6,918 nucleotides of DNA from Bacillota bacterium. Lineage in GTDB: Bacteria > Bacillota > DTU025. This document shows, piece by piece, positions 1 through 6,240 of the stretch (position 1 is the first letter of the stretch; each line of letters begins with the position of its first letter). The position numbers and the translations under genes are program-made. Below the pieces are notes generated by a model that worked only from the letters and a program-made list of their open reading frames with translations, ran no database searches and was not told the origin of the DNA. The stretch is taken from the NCBI GenBank assembly GCA_012842765.1, contig DUWJ01000318.1:1-6918 (forward strand). Direction: 5' to 3'.

Positions 1-480
1 ATGATTCTTCAGACTTACTACAAACCTCCATTCAGCAACCGTGGGGAACTTGACTGGGAGACCATTCATCAAGAGGCGCGCAGGCTGATAGAGGAGTTCG
101 ACGTGAGAACCCCGAGCGAAAAGGTGGCGGCGGGCTCTTTGTCAGGAGGAAACCAACAGAAAGTGATAGTTGCCAGAGAGCTTTCGCGACAGCCTGAGCT
201 CATAGTAGCTGCCCAACCCACTCGTGGGCTTGATGTGGGCGCGATCGAATTCGTGCATAGGAAGCTGGTAGAGGCAAGAGACGACGGAAAGGCCGTTCTC
301 CTCGTCTCGCTCGAGCTCGACGAAATCCTGGCCCTGGCCGACAGAATTGCAGTGATGTATGAAGGCGAAATAGTAGGGGTAGTTGATTCTGATACGGTAA
401 CAGAAGAAGAGCTTGGATTGATGATGGCAGGAGCGATGCGCGGCCCCAAGGCCGAGACGGCGGGAGGCGGAGGCAGATGA
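1..480 (+). CDS. Nucleoside/BMP-family ABC transporter ATP-binding protein, C-terminal part (NupO/YufO-like), 5'-truncated by the window
   Basis: This is the C-terminal 159 residues of a double-NBD ATPase that powers nucleoside uptake, acting on the inner face of the membrane with the two permeases that follow. What is visible is most of the second nucleotide-binding domain. The ABC signature LSGGNQQK is at residues 47-54, a Walker-B-like stretch at 66-72, the D-loop RGLDVGA at 75-81, and the segment after the H-loop (DEILALADRIAVMYEG) at 107-122. The family is about 500 aa, so the first NBD and the Walker A of the second lie upstream. The Met at base 1 is almost certainly internal. Walker B ends in A71-Q72 instead of Asp-Glu, and the switch His position reads Glu (SLELDE). 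From memory this degenerate second site is usual in the family, so it does not suggest a dead gene. The stop overlaps the next start (ATGA). The match to BMP/nucleoside transporters rather than RbsA-type sugar ATPases rests on AQPTRGLDVGAIEFVH and on the neighbours. Confidence 0.93.
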   Translation: MILQTYYKPPFSNRGELDWETIHQEARRLIEEFDVRTPSEKVAAGSLSGGNQQKVIVARELSRQPELIVAAQPTRGLDVGAIEFVHRKLVEARDDGKAVLLVSLELDEILALADRIAVMYEGEIVGVVDSDTVTEEELGLMMAGAMRGPKAETAGGGGR

Positions 481-1574
481 GCGTGGAGAGTAAACGGAAG
501 GCGTGGTGGCGTCAGCTGATTGTCCCCATTATTGCGGTGGTCTTGGGACTCCTAATTGGGGCGATCTTCATGTTATTCACTGGCGCGAATCCTCTCGATG
601 CGTATGGCGCACTGCTCAGCGGATGTTTCGGATCGGCAGTGAACATTTCGGAGACGGTTGTATATATTACGCCTCTCATATGCACTGGCCTGTCCATTGC
701 AGTCGCATTTCGTGCCGGATTGTTCAACATCGGCGCAGAAGGCCAGATGATCGTGGGAATGTTGGCCTCGGCAATCATCGGCTACAAGCTGGCTGGTTTG
801 CCCCGGATAATCCATCTTCCACTCACGATCTGTTTTGGAATGTTGGCGGGAGCGCTCTGGGCTGCAGTTCCAGGTTATCTCAAGGCTAAGTTCGGTGTAC
901 ACGAGGTAGTGAACAGCATTATGATGAACTACATCGCGCTGTACCTATCCCACTACTTGGTAAATGGTCCGATAAAGGATCCGAATTTCGCGTCGCCGTA
1001 TAGCCCTGAAATTGCGGACTCGGCTAAGCTGTGGAGATTCGTTGGCGGGCATGGATCGGAATTCAGGGTCAACTCCGGTATTCTCATTGCGATCGCTGCA
1101 GCCATTCTCATATATCGTCTGCTTTACAAGACGACGCGGGGGTATGAGATAAGGGCAGTGGGTCTCAATGCTGAAGCGGCGCGATATGCAGGCATTGACG
1201 TCCCTTCTGCTATGGCAAGGTCTATGCTGATTGCAGGTTCCATGGCCGGGCTGGCAGGTGCTATACAAGTGTGCGGAATTCAGTACAAGTTTCTTGACCT
1301 TTTTGCGTTTGAGGGCTTTGGATTTGATGGAATAGCTGTGGCATTGCTTGCGCAGGGCAATCCCTACGGCATTTTGGCGGCGGCTTCGCTCTTTGGCGTG
1401 CTCAACAGAGGCTCACAGATGATGCAACTGTTGGCCAGGGTTCCAAAGGAGACTGCAGGCATCATCCAGGCTTCAGTAGTTTTCCTGGTGGCCGCTGAAG
1501 GAATTGTCGAAGGTTGGCTCCCGGTTCGTCGGACGGCCGGCCTTGAGGCTGCCGGGAAGGAGGAGACGCAATAA
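477..1574 (+). CDS. Nucleoside ABC transporter permease (NupP/YufP-like, BPD_transp_2 family)
   Basis: A 365-aa integral membrane permease, one of two unlike subunits forming the channel of a nucleoside importer. A short basic N-terminus (KRKAWWRQ) precedes a first membrane helix at about residues 14-34. Several more hydrophobic helices follow (about 60-80, 88-108, 113-133, 143-162, 200-217, 246-266, 283-310, 328-345). Family landmarks are [10 protein letters not shown] (81-90), [13 protein letters not shown] (142-154) and the cytoplasmic coupling segment [16 protein letters not shown] (226-241), which should contact the ATPase. Length is normal for this family. The ATG overlaps the upstream stop (ATGA). 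Two GGAGG elements lie upstream (463-467, 9 nt from the start, and 469-473, 3 nt from it), so translational coupling plus its own SD is likely. Substrate is inferred from the family. The partner BMP lipoprotein is not in the window and may lie upstream. Confidence 0.93.
   Translation: MSVESKRKAWWRQLIVPIIAVVLGLLIGAIFMLFTGANPLDAYGALLSGCFGSAVNISETVVYITPLICTGLSIAVAFRAGLFNIGAEGQMIVGMLASAIIGYKLAGLPRIIHLPLTICFGMLAGALWAAVPGYLKAKFGVHEVVNSIMMNYIALYLSHYLVNGPIKDPNFASPYSPEIADSAKLWRFVGGHGSEFRVNSGILIAIAAAILIYRLLYKTTRGYEIRAVGLNAEAARYAGIDVPSAMARSMLIAGSMAGLAGAIQVCGIQYKFLDLFAFEGFGFDGIAVALLAQGNPYGILAAASLFGVLNRGSQMMQLLARVPKETAGIIQASVVFLVAAEGIVEGWLPVRRTAGLEAAGKEETQ
1557..1564 (+). promoter_or_regulatory. Shine-Dalgarno of the second permease
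   Basis: AAGGAGGA lies inside the end of the first permease gene, 11 nt before the ATG at 1576. It decides the start of the second permease. The same frame is open further upstream to a GTG at 1504, but that would add 24 residues with no resemblance to the family and overlap the upstream gene by 71 nt. Confidence 0.8.
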
Positions 1575-1575
1575 T

Positions 1576-2517
1576 ATGGAATTCCTATATTTCGTGGCTG
1601 ACGCGTTAGCTACTACGGTGTCCCTCGCGGCACCTCTGATACTCACGGCCATTGGTGGTGTGTTTTCAGAGAGGTCGGGTGTGGTCAACATAGGGCTGGA
1701 AGGCATGATGCTGATCGGTTCTTTCATGGGCGTTCTCTTCTCCCATCTTACCGGCAATGCCTGGATAGGGTTTTGGATGGGCGCTTTGTCTGGAGCCGCG
1801 GTGGCTGCTTTGCATGCATGGGTATGCATAAAGCACGGCGCAAACCAGACAGTATCGGGCGTGGCGATCAACATACTAGGGGCAGCTCTAACAGGCTACC
1901 TGTTGAGGGCCATATTCAACAGAGCAGGGCAGACCGAACCTGTTCCGGGCCTTGCGGCATGGACCATTCCCTTCTTGAAAGATGTTCCGATTCTCGGAGA
2001 TATCTTCTACAGGAATATGCCTCCTGTATATATCGCCTTCATTGTCGTCATAGTCGCTCAGATAGTGCTTTTCAAAACTCCGCTGGGGCTCAGGATAAGG
2101 GCTTGCGGCGAACACCCGGAGGCCGCGGACACAGTAGGCGTGAACGTCGCTGGTATCAGATACTTGTGCGTGATACTCAGTGGATTCCTTGCAGGCATGG
2201 GAGGCGTCACGTTATCCCTTGGCCAACTCTCCCTCTTCAGGGAGGGAATGAGCGCGGGCAAGGGGTTCATAGCTTTGGCGGCGGTCATATTCGGCAGATG
2301 GACTCCTGTGGGAGCCATGTGGGCTTCGCTCCTGTTTGGTCTGGCAGACGGATTGCAGCTGACAGCACAGAACTGGGGATTTACTGCAATTCCGAGGGAG
2401 TTCTTGATCATGACGCCGTACATCGTTACTATGGCGGCATTGGCGGGCATCATCGGGCGGTCGGTTCCGCCGGCTGCAAGCGGGAAACCCTATGTCAGGC
2501 GTGGCGGGGGCGCCTGA
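1576..2517 (+). CDS. Nucleoside ABC transporter permease (NupQ/YufQ-like, BPD_transp_2 family)
   Basis: A 313-aa membrane permease, the second channel subunit of the importer. Family landmarks are [18 protein letters not shown] (31-48), [12 protein letters not shown] (88-99) and the coupling segment [17 protein letters not shown] (175-191). A conserved block, [18 protein letters not shown], lies at 214-231 and is followed by [11 protein letters not shown]. Hydrophobic helices fall at about 10-30, 36-58, 62-82, 93-112, 150-167, 194-215, 231-262 and 277-294. The start at 1576 is 1 nt after the preceding stop (TAA-T-ATG) and has a strong SD at 1557-1564. The protein is shorter than the first permease, as is normal for this pair. 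The C-terminus ([10 protein letters not shown]) is short and basic. It is the last gene of its operon. A probable terminator follows about 130 nt downstream. Nucleoside specificity is a family-level inference and could include related purine or pyrimidine substrates. Confidence 0.93.
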   Translation: MEFLYFVADALATTVSLAAPLILTAIGGVFSERSGVVNIGLEGMMLIGSFMGVLFSHLTGNAWIGFWMGALSGAAVAALHAWVCIKHGANQTVSGVAINILGAALTGYLLRAIFNRAGQTEPVPGLAAWTIPFLKDVPILGDIFYRNMPPVYIAFIVVIVAQIVLFKTPLGLRIRACGEHPEAADTVGVNVAGIRYLCVILSGFLAGMGGVTLSLGQLSLFREGMSAGKGFIALAAVIFGRWTPVGAMWASLLFGLADGLQLTAQNWGFTAIPREFLIMTPYIVTMAALAGIIGRSVPPAASGKPYVRRGGGA

Positions 2518-2643
2518 TCACTTTGCTAGGCGGTGGAGCGGGACACGGCTTGGACGCATCTTGAATGACAGGTGCCCAATACAGTACTGCTGTGGACATG
2601 TCGACGCCATTTACATGAGGCTGAGATGGCGCAGATGGTATTG

Positions 2644-2680
2644 AGAGGCGACCCCTCCCGTGACAGGGTCGCCTTTGTGT
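2644..2680 (+). terminator. Probable intrinsic terminator of the transporter operon
   Basis: A perfect 9-bp inverted repeat, AGGCGACCC (2646-2654) and GGGTCGCCT (2666-2674), has an 11-nt loop. The stem can extend by a G-U and an A-U pair (2644-2645 with 2675-2676). It is followed by TTTGTGT, a weak U-rich tail. The opposite strand has no T-run after the stem, so it would act on the + transcript. The poor U-tract leaves open partial read-through or a 3'-protecting hairpin. Confidence 0.6.
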
Positions 2681-2813
2681 CGTTGAAATGGCATTGAAAA
2701 TGGGCAAGCTTTCATTGGGAGTGGATCAGTGTCGGGATGCGATGGAACCTACGCTTCGGTTCGCAACATAGGTTGCCACATAGGTAGCTTACGGAGGGCG
2801 GGAGCGCGCCGAC

Positions 2814-2819
2814 GGAGGA
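2814..2819 (+). promoter_or_regulatory. Possible, unusually distant Shine-Dalgarno of rlmN
   Basis: GGAGGA is the best SD match upstream of rlmN but ends 19 nt before the ATG at 2839, farther than the usual 5-10 nt. The nearer GGTGG (2833-2837) is only 1 nt from the ATG. An in-frame TGA at 2827-2829 rules out any earlier start between them, so the start stays at 2839. Confidence 0.4.
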
Positions 2820-2838
2820 TTTCTTGTGATTTGGTGGA

Positions 2839-3936
2839 ATGATTAAGACTGTGGATATAAAGAACATGTCATTTGAGGAATGCAGAGGGTTTTTCGCGTC
2901 GCTCGGGGAGCCGGCCTACAGGGCGGACCAGGTTTTCGAGTGGCTTCATGGCAAGCGGACGGCGTCATACGATGAGATGACAAATCTCCCTGTCTCGCTC
3001 CGCAGAACGCTTGCGGAGGTCGCTCCCTTGCGTCCTCCAGAGGTCCTCGCCGTGCACTCCTCGCCCGGAGGTGCCACGAAATACCTGATAGGCCTGGCAG
3101 ATGGCAATGCTGTTGAGACGGTCTTGATGGAGCATGACTACGGATTGAGCTTGTGCGTTTCGTCTCAGGTAGGCTGCGGTATGGGGTGTGCTTTTTGTGC
3201 TTCAGGCCTTGAGGGCCTCGTGAGGAACCTGACATGCGGCGAAATGATAGACCAGATATTGGCCGTGAGCAATGGCATCGCCAACGAAAGTCCCAACAGG
3301 CGCGTCAGTTCGGTCGTTATGATGGGAAGCGGAGAGCCCTTGGCCAATTACGATAACGTTCTCAAGTTTGTGCGACTTATCAACTGGAAGAGAGGCTACG
3401 GGATAGGCTACAGGCACATAACTATCTCGACATGCGGAATCGTGCCTGGCATACGCAGGCTTGCTCAAGAAGGGCTGCCTGTGACGCTTTCCGTATCACT
3501 CCATGCGCCGGATGATCACACACGGTCTGCATTGATGAAGATAAACCAGGTCTATCCAGTGGGGCAGCTGATCGAGGCATGTGTTGATTATGCGAATTCC
3601 ACGGGAAGACGCGTGACGTACGAGTATTCTCTGATAGGCGGTGTTAATGATTCGAGGGACCATGCCCTGCGGCTGGCGCGCCTCTTGGGGGGCACTTTGT
3701 GCCATGTCAACCTCATACCACTCAATCCCGTGCCGGAGACGGGGTTCGCTCGTCCCTCTCAGGAGGCAGTCAATGTGTTCGCTTGCACACTTCGTTCCGC
3801 TGGGATCGAAACCACTATCAGGCGTGAGATGGGCGGCGATATAGACGCAGCCTGTGGCCAGCTGAGGCGGAGGTGGGCAGGGCGTCCAGGGGCGTCTGAT
3901 CCGAGCAAAAGGCGAGATGAGGGGGGTAGAGATTGA
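2839..3936 (+). CDS. rlmN: Dual-specificity 23S rRNA/tRNA adenine-C2 methyltransferase RlmN (radical SAM)
   Basis: RlmN is a cytoplasmic radical-SAM enzyme that methylates C2 of A2503 in 23S rRNA and of A37 in some tRNAs, using two SAM molecules and a [4Fe-4S] cluster. The N-terminal accessory domain ends near residue 90 (GEPAYRADQVFEWLH at 23-37). The cluster-binding CxxxCxxC is C113-C117-C120 (VGCGMGCAFC). The SAM-binding GEP motif is at 165-167 (MMGSGEPLANYD), STCGIVPG at 197-204, and SVSLHAPDD at 218-226. The C-terminal catalytic Cys that forms the methyl-protein intermediate is C339 (DAACGQL). All key residues are present and 365 aa is a normal length. A Lys/Arg/Asp-rich tail follows after residue 345. 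The start at 2839 gives the standard N-terminus (MIKTVDIKNMSFEE), and an in-frame stop at 2827 excludes anything earlier. The next gene starts right after the stop (TGAATG), which makes rlmN the probable first gene of the downstream cell-wall operon. Confidence 0.97.
   Translation: MIKTVDIKNMSFEECRGFFASLGEPAYRADQVFEWLHGKRTASYDEMTNLPVSLRRTLAEVAPLRPPEVLAVHSSPGGATKYLIGLADGNAVETVLMEHDYGLSLCVSSQVGCGMGCAFCASGLEGLVRNLTCGEMIDQILAVSNGIANESPNRRVSSVVMMGSGEPLANYDNVLKFVRLINWKRGYGIGYRHITISTCGIVPGIRRLAQEGLPVTLSVSLHAPDDHTRSALMKINQVYPVGQLIEACVDYANSTGRRVTYEYSLIGGVNDSRDHALRLARLLGGTLCHVNLIPLNPVPETGFARPSQEAVNVFACTLRSAGIETTIRREMGGDIDAACGQLRRRWAGRPGASDPSKRRDEGGRD
3920..3926 (+). promoter_or_regulatory. Shine-Dalgarno of the 64-aa membrane protein gene
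   Basis: AGGGGGG lies in the last codons of rlmN, 10 nt before the ATG at 3937. With the TGAATG junction, it indicates that the small gene is really translated and coupled to rlmN. Confidence 0.65.
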
Positions 3937-4131
3937 ATGGTCCGTGTGGCGCTGGCAATCCTTAGGCTTGCGTGCGTGGCCTCGCTCTACTTCTTTCTAT
4001 ATCACGTTTGTAGGGCTCTGGTCCTCGACGTTTCTTTTGATGCCGATTCGGATAATTTTGACGATGAAAAAATGTTGGAAGGCCAGTCTGCCGCTGTGCC
4101 CGATGCCGCTGGCGGCGATGATGCGTCTTGA
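3937..4131 (+). CDS. Small single-pass membrane protein, FhaB N-terminal-anchor-like, lacking an FHA domain
   Basis: A 64-aa protein. Residues 4-30 form one hydrophobic helix with flanking or embedded basic residues (R3, R10, H23, R26). Residues 31-64 form a hydrophilic tail with eleven Asp/Glu and one Lys. There is no signal peptidase or lipobox motif. The N-terminal pattern (MVRVALAILRLACVASLYFF, then a short LxxD stretch) resembles my recollection of the N-terminal anchor of FhaB/FipA-type proteins. The position directly before a PP2C-rodA-pbpA series is the position of fhaB in Actinobacteria. In FhaB an FHA phosphothreonine-binding domain should follow. Here the frame stops at 4129-4131 and the phosphatase begins 37 nt later. 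The gene has a strong SD (3920-3926) and starts immediately after the rlmN stop. Function is unknown. It could be a membrane tether or regulator for the phosphatase or SEDS-PBP complex, or a truncated fhaB. Translation is fairly likely; the homology is tentative. Confidence 0.65.
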   Translation: MVRVALAILRLACVASLYFFLYHVCRALVLDVSFDADSDNFDDEKMLEGQSAAVPDAAGGDDAS

Positions 4132-4168
4132 GTTTGTCTATGCTAGCCTGGATGGGGTGAGGGACGTG

Positions 4169-4924
4169 ATGGTTGGGTTTGCTACCGATATTGGTCTGGT
4201 GCGCGACCGCAACGAGGATGCATATCTTGCCGCGGATGGATGTTATGCCGTAGCCGACGGCATGGGCGGGCACAGGGCCGGAGAGGTGGCATCTGAGATT
4301 GCAATCGGGGTTGTTTCGGCGGAATGCGCCAATGTTGACCTTGGCAGTCTCGACATGGCTCAGTGCATTGAGAAGGCCAACCGCAGTGTGATTGAGGCTT
4401 CACGGCGCTGCGATGAACTGGAAGGCATGGGCACTACGTTGACGGTGGCTGCTTTTTGTGAGGGAACGCTCAGAGTAGGGCATGTGGGCGATTCCCGCGC
4501 GTACCTGATGCGCGGGGACGACATCATTCAGCTCACCGACGACCACTCTGTGGTGGGCGAACTGCTCAGATCTGGAATGCTCACGCCTGAAGAGGCAGAG
4601 TGTCATCCGCAACGCCATGCGATCACGAGGGCACTTGGCTTTTCTGAAAGCCTCGAAGTAGATATCGTCGAGAGGCAAGTTGAGCTGGGAGATGTAGTTT
4701 TGCTGTGCACAGATGGCCTTCACGATATCGTTGGGGATAATGAGATAGCTGAGACGATCAAGAGGTTCCATGACCCTAGGGAGGCATGCATGGAGCTTGT
4801 CAGATTAGCCCGTGCGCGCGGCGGGCATGACAACATAACTGTAGTCCTTGTCCGAGTCGAGGAATCGGATGTCTCATCGTCTTCGTCTTCTGCCCGCGCG
4901 TGTTCAGGGGGACTAGTGATATGA
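4169..4924 (+). CDS. PP2C-family Ser/Thr protein phosphatase (PrpC/Stp/PstP-like)
   Basis: A 251-aa metal-dependent (Mn2+/Mg2+) phosphatase that removes phosphate from Ser/Thr of proteins phosphorylated by PASTA-type kinases. All bacterial PP2C motifs are present: TDIGLVRDRNED (6-17), VADGMGGH (28-35), MGTT (87-90), VGDSRAYL (106-113), LTDDHS (122-127), AITRALG (151-157), CTDGL (180-184) and GGHDN (218-222). Likely metal ligands are D17, D30, D182 and D221. It is only the catalytic domain. Unlike mycobacterial PstP it has no C-terminal membrane helix or extracellular part, so it should be cytosolic. The start at 4169 places the family-standard N-terminus, with GAGGGA at 4159-4164 as a close SD (4 nt). 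GTG 4166 is nearly equivalent. ATG 4118 or 4121 would overlap the small gene and lack an SD. The C-terminus carries a six-serine run (coded by 4874-4891). The stop overlaps the next start. Confidence 0.95.
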   Translation: MVGFATDIGLVRDRNEDAYLAADGCYAVADGMGGHRAGEVASEIAIGVVSAECANVDLGSLDMAQCIEKANRSVIEASRRCDELEGMGTTLTVAAFCEGTLRVGHVGDSRAYLMRGDDIIQLTDDHSVVGELLRSGMLTPEEAECHPQRHAITRALGFSESLEVDIVERQVELGDVVLLCTDGLHDIVGDNEIAETIKRFHDPREACMELVRLARARGGHDNITVVLVRVEESDVSSSSSSARACSGGLVI

Positions 4925-6240
4925 TGGAGGACGGCAGTCTGCCAGCGAGTGCCCAAGGCACTGCGCGTCCCATAAGGGAGACGGAACGTTCGCTATTGGG
5001 GATAGTCATGCTCATGTCGCTGACGGCTGGATTCTCTTTGTCGCTTGCTAGGAATGGGACGCTGACCGGCGAGGAAGCAGCGCTCTGTTTCGTGTCATCA
5101 GCGCCATTTGCCATGACTCATCTGGTTTTTGTTGCTAAGGGTTTCGATGGCGATGAGTTAATACTGCCGCTTGCAGCTGCGGCGACAGTAATGGGTTATC
5201 CTGTGGTATACAGGCTCAGGCCTGACTTGGCAGTTCGGCAGCTTGCCTTCATATGGCTTGGATCGGCTGTTATGGCTGTTCTTGCTATTCTTCAGAATCA
5301 AAAAAAGCTGGAGGGCTGGGGAGTTCCGGCTTTGGGCGGGTCAATTGCTCTGCTGGTCCTCACTTTGATGGTAGGAGAGGAACGCGGAGGAGCTCGCTCA
5401 TGGCTGTTCTTGGGCGATATGGGGTTTCAAACGTCTGAGCTTGCCAAGATCACATGTATATTGGCGGGTGCGGAAGGGTTGTCGAAGATGCACACTGCCG
5501 ATTCCATGGCGACTGCCAGAGCGTCCGCAAGGGAGATATGGGAGTGTTCTCAGGCTAGAAGGGTGATAGTGATGTGGGCGGCTGTGATGTTGCTCACTGT
5601 GGCGCAGCGCGATGTGGGCACTGCCATGGTCATATACATTTCTTGTGTTGCAATGGCCTACGTGGCCACGGGAAACAGATTGTTGGTTCTAGTTTCGATT
5701 GGGATTGGGGCAGCTGCTGTGGCGGTGGCAGGGAGGGTCTTCCCACATGTTGGCGTCAGATTTTCCACGTGGCTGAACCCGTGGGCTGATGCAGCAGGTT
5801 CAGGTTATCAGGTAACGCAGTCGATCTATGCCCTGGCCAGTGGCGGGATACTTGGGCGGGGATACGGATGCGGGTCTCCTTGGTTGATCCCGGCTGCAGT
5901 TACCGACATGTTGTTCTCGGCATCTGCTGAGGAGATAGGGCTTGCTGGATCGATCGGCTTGATAGCGATATACTTTTTAATGGTAGGGCACGGTTATGCA
6001 TGCGCTCAGCGGGCGGATTCAAGATACTCTGCACTGGTTGCGGTGGGTGCTGCCAACATGATAGCCGTGCAGACATTTGTCATTATCGGGGGGAATCTGG
6101 GTGTATTGCCCCTCACAGGCGTTACGCTTCCCTTGGCGAGTTACGGGGGGAGCTCCATGCTGACTAGCCTGGCCATCGTCGGAATTCTGCTCGGCTCTAC
6201 GCGGCGCCTGCATTCCATTGATGGAGGCGCTTTGAGTTGA
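4921..6240 (+). CDS. SEDS-family peptidoglycan glycosyltransferase (RodA/FtsW/SpoVE)
   Basis: A 439-aa polytopic membrane protein that polymerises lipid II into glycan strands together with a class B PBP. After a cytosolic N-terminus of about 20 residues there are roughly ten to twelve hydrophobic helices, including the extra N-terminal pair I recall from the actinobacterial RodA type. Landmarks are GGARSWLFLG (156-165, with the conserved Trp at 161), QTSELAK (170-176, usually QPSE/QPAE), QRDVGTAMV (229-237), NPWADAAGSGYQ (286-297), in which D290 is the likely catalytic Asp of SEDS enzymes, PAAVTDMLF (324-332), and TGVTLPLASYGGSS (399-412). The ATG at 4921 overlaps the phosphatase stop (ATGATG/TGA), with AGGGGG at 4906-4911 as SD. 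ATG 4924 or GTG 4900 are less likely. The class B PBP directly downstream is its expected partner. RodA versus FtsW cannot be decided from sequence alone, though the neighbours favour the RodA/PbpA pair. Confidence 0.94.
   Translation: MMEDGSLPASAQGTARPIRETERSLLGIVMLMSLTAGFSLSLARNGTLTGEEAALCFVSSAPFAMTHLVFVAKGFDGDELILPLAAAATVMGYPVVYRLRPDLAVRQLAFIWLGSAVMAVLAILQNQKKLEGWGVPALGGSIALLVLTLMVGEERGGARSWLFLGDMGFQTSELAKITCILAGAEGLSKMHTADSMATARASAREIWECSQARRVIVMWAAVMLLTVAQRDVGTAMVIYISCVAMAYVATGNRLLVLVSIGIGAAAVAVAGRVFPHVGVRFSTWLNPWADAAGSGYQVTQSIYALASGGILGRGYGCGSPWLIPAAVTDMLFSASAEEIGLAGSIGLIAIYFLMVGHGYACAQRADSRYSALVAVGAANMIAVQTFVIIGGNLGVLPLTGVTLPLASYGGSSMLTSLAIVGILLGSTRRLHSIDGGALS
6223..6227 (+). promoter_or_regulatory. 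Shine-Dalgarno supporting the TTG start of the PBP gene
   Basis: GGAGG lies 9 nt before TTG 6237, inside the last codons of the SEDS gene. The PBP frame is closed by TGA at 6219-6221, and TTG is the first possible start after it. A second AGGAGG (6243-6248) lies just inside the gene but has no in-frame start at a suitable distance after it. Confidence 0.65.

Larger units (their letters stand above)
2518..2838. other. Intergenic region between transporter operon and rlmN (321 nt)
   Basis: I see no supportable gene here. The longest + strand ATG frame inside it is about 17 codons (from 2564) with no SD. Contents are a GC-rich hairpin at 2644-2680 that probably ends the transporter transcript, a cluster of short overlapping inverted repeats at 2745-2776, a CATAGGT direct repeat (2768-2774 and 2780-2786), an ACGGAGG direct repeat (2791-2797 and 2812-2818), and a CAGTACTG palindrome at 2582-2589. 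TTGAAA occurs twice (2683-2688 and 2694-2699) but with no good -10 hexamer at 16-18 nt, so I do not call a promoter. One is expected between the hairpin and 2838, because rlmN begins a new transcription unit. Confidence 0.7.

Noticed and set aside
1..3. ATG at base 1 as the true start of the ABC ATPase gene
   Set aside because: The protein would lack the first NBD and the Walker A of the second. The coincidence with the window edge means the gene is cut, not short.
69..449. Reverse-strand open frame opposite the transporter ATPase
   Set aside because: It is a Ser/Thr/Pro-rich shadow of a conserved gene on the other strand. All other reverse-strand frames in the window look the same kind.
1504..1575. 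24-residue N-terminal extension of the second permease from GTG 1504
   Set aside because: The strong SD at 1557-1564 points to ATG 1576, and the extension is Arg/Gly-rich and lies within the previous gene.
1773..2564. A 263-codon open frame on the + strand inside the second permease gene
   Set aside because: It overlaps a clear NupQ-type permease in another frame. Its translation is rich in Arg, His, Cys, Gly and Ser with no family resemblance, and no SD supports it.
2564..2617. Seventeen-codon ATG frame in the intergenic region
   Set aside because: No SD, very short, and no recognisable features.
2683..2722. Two TTGAAA hexamers as -35 boxes for an rlmN promoter
   Set aside because: No hexamer close to TATAAT lies 16-18 nt downstream of either.
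3917..4168. Long N-terminal extension of the phosphatase frame
   Set aside because: It overlaps rlmN and the 64-aa gene, has no SD, and the PP2C family N-terminus starts at 4169.
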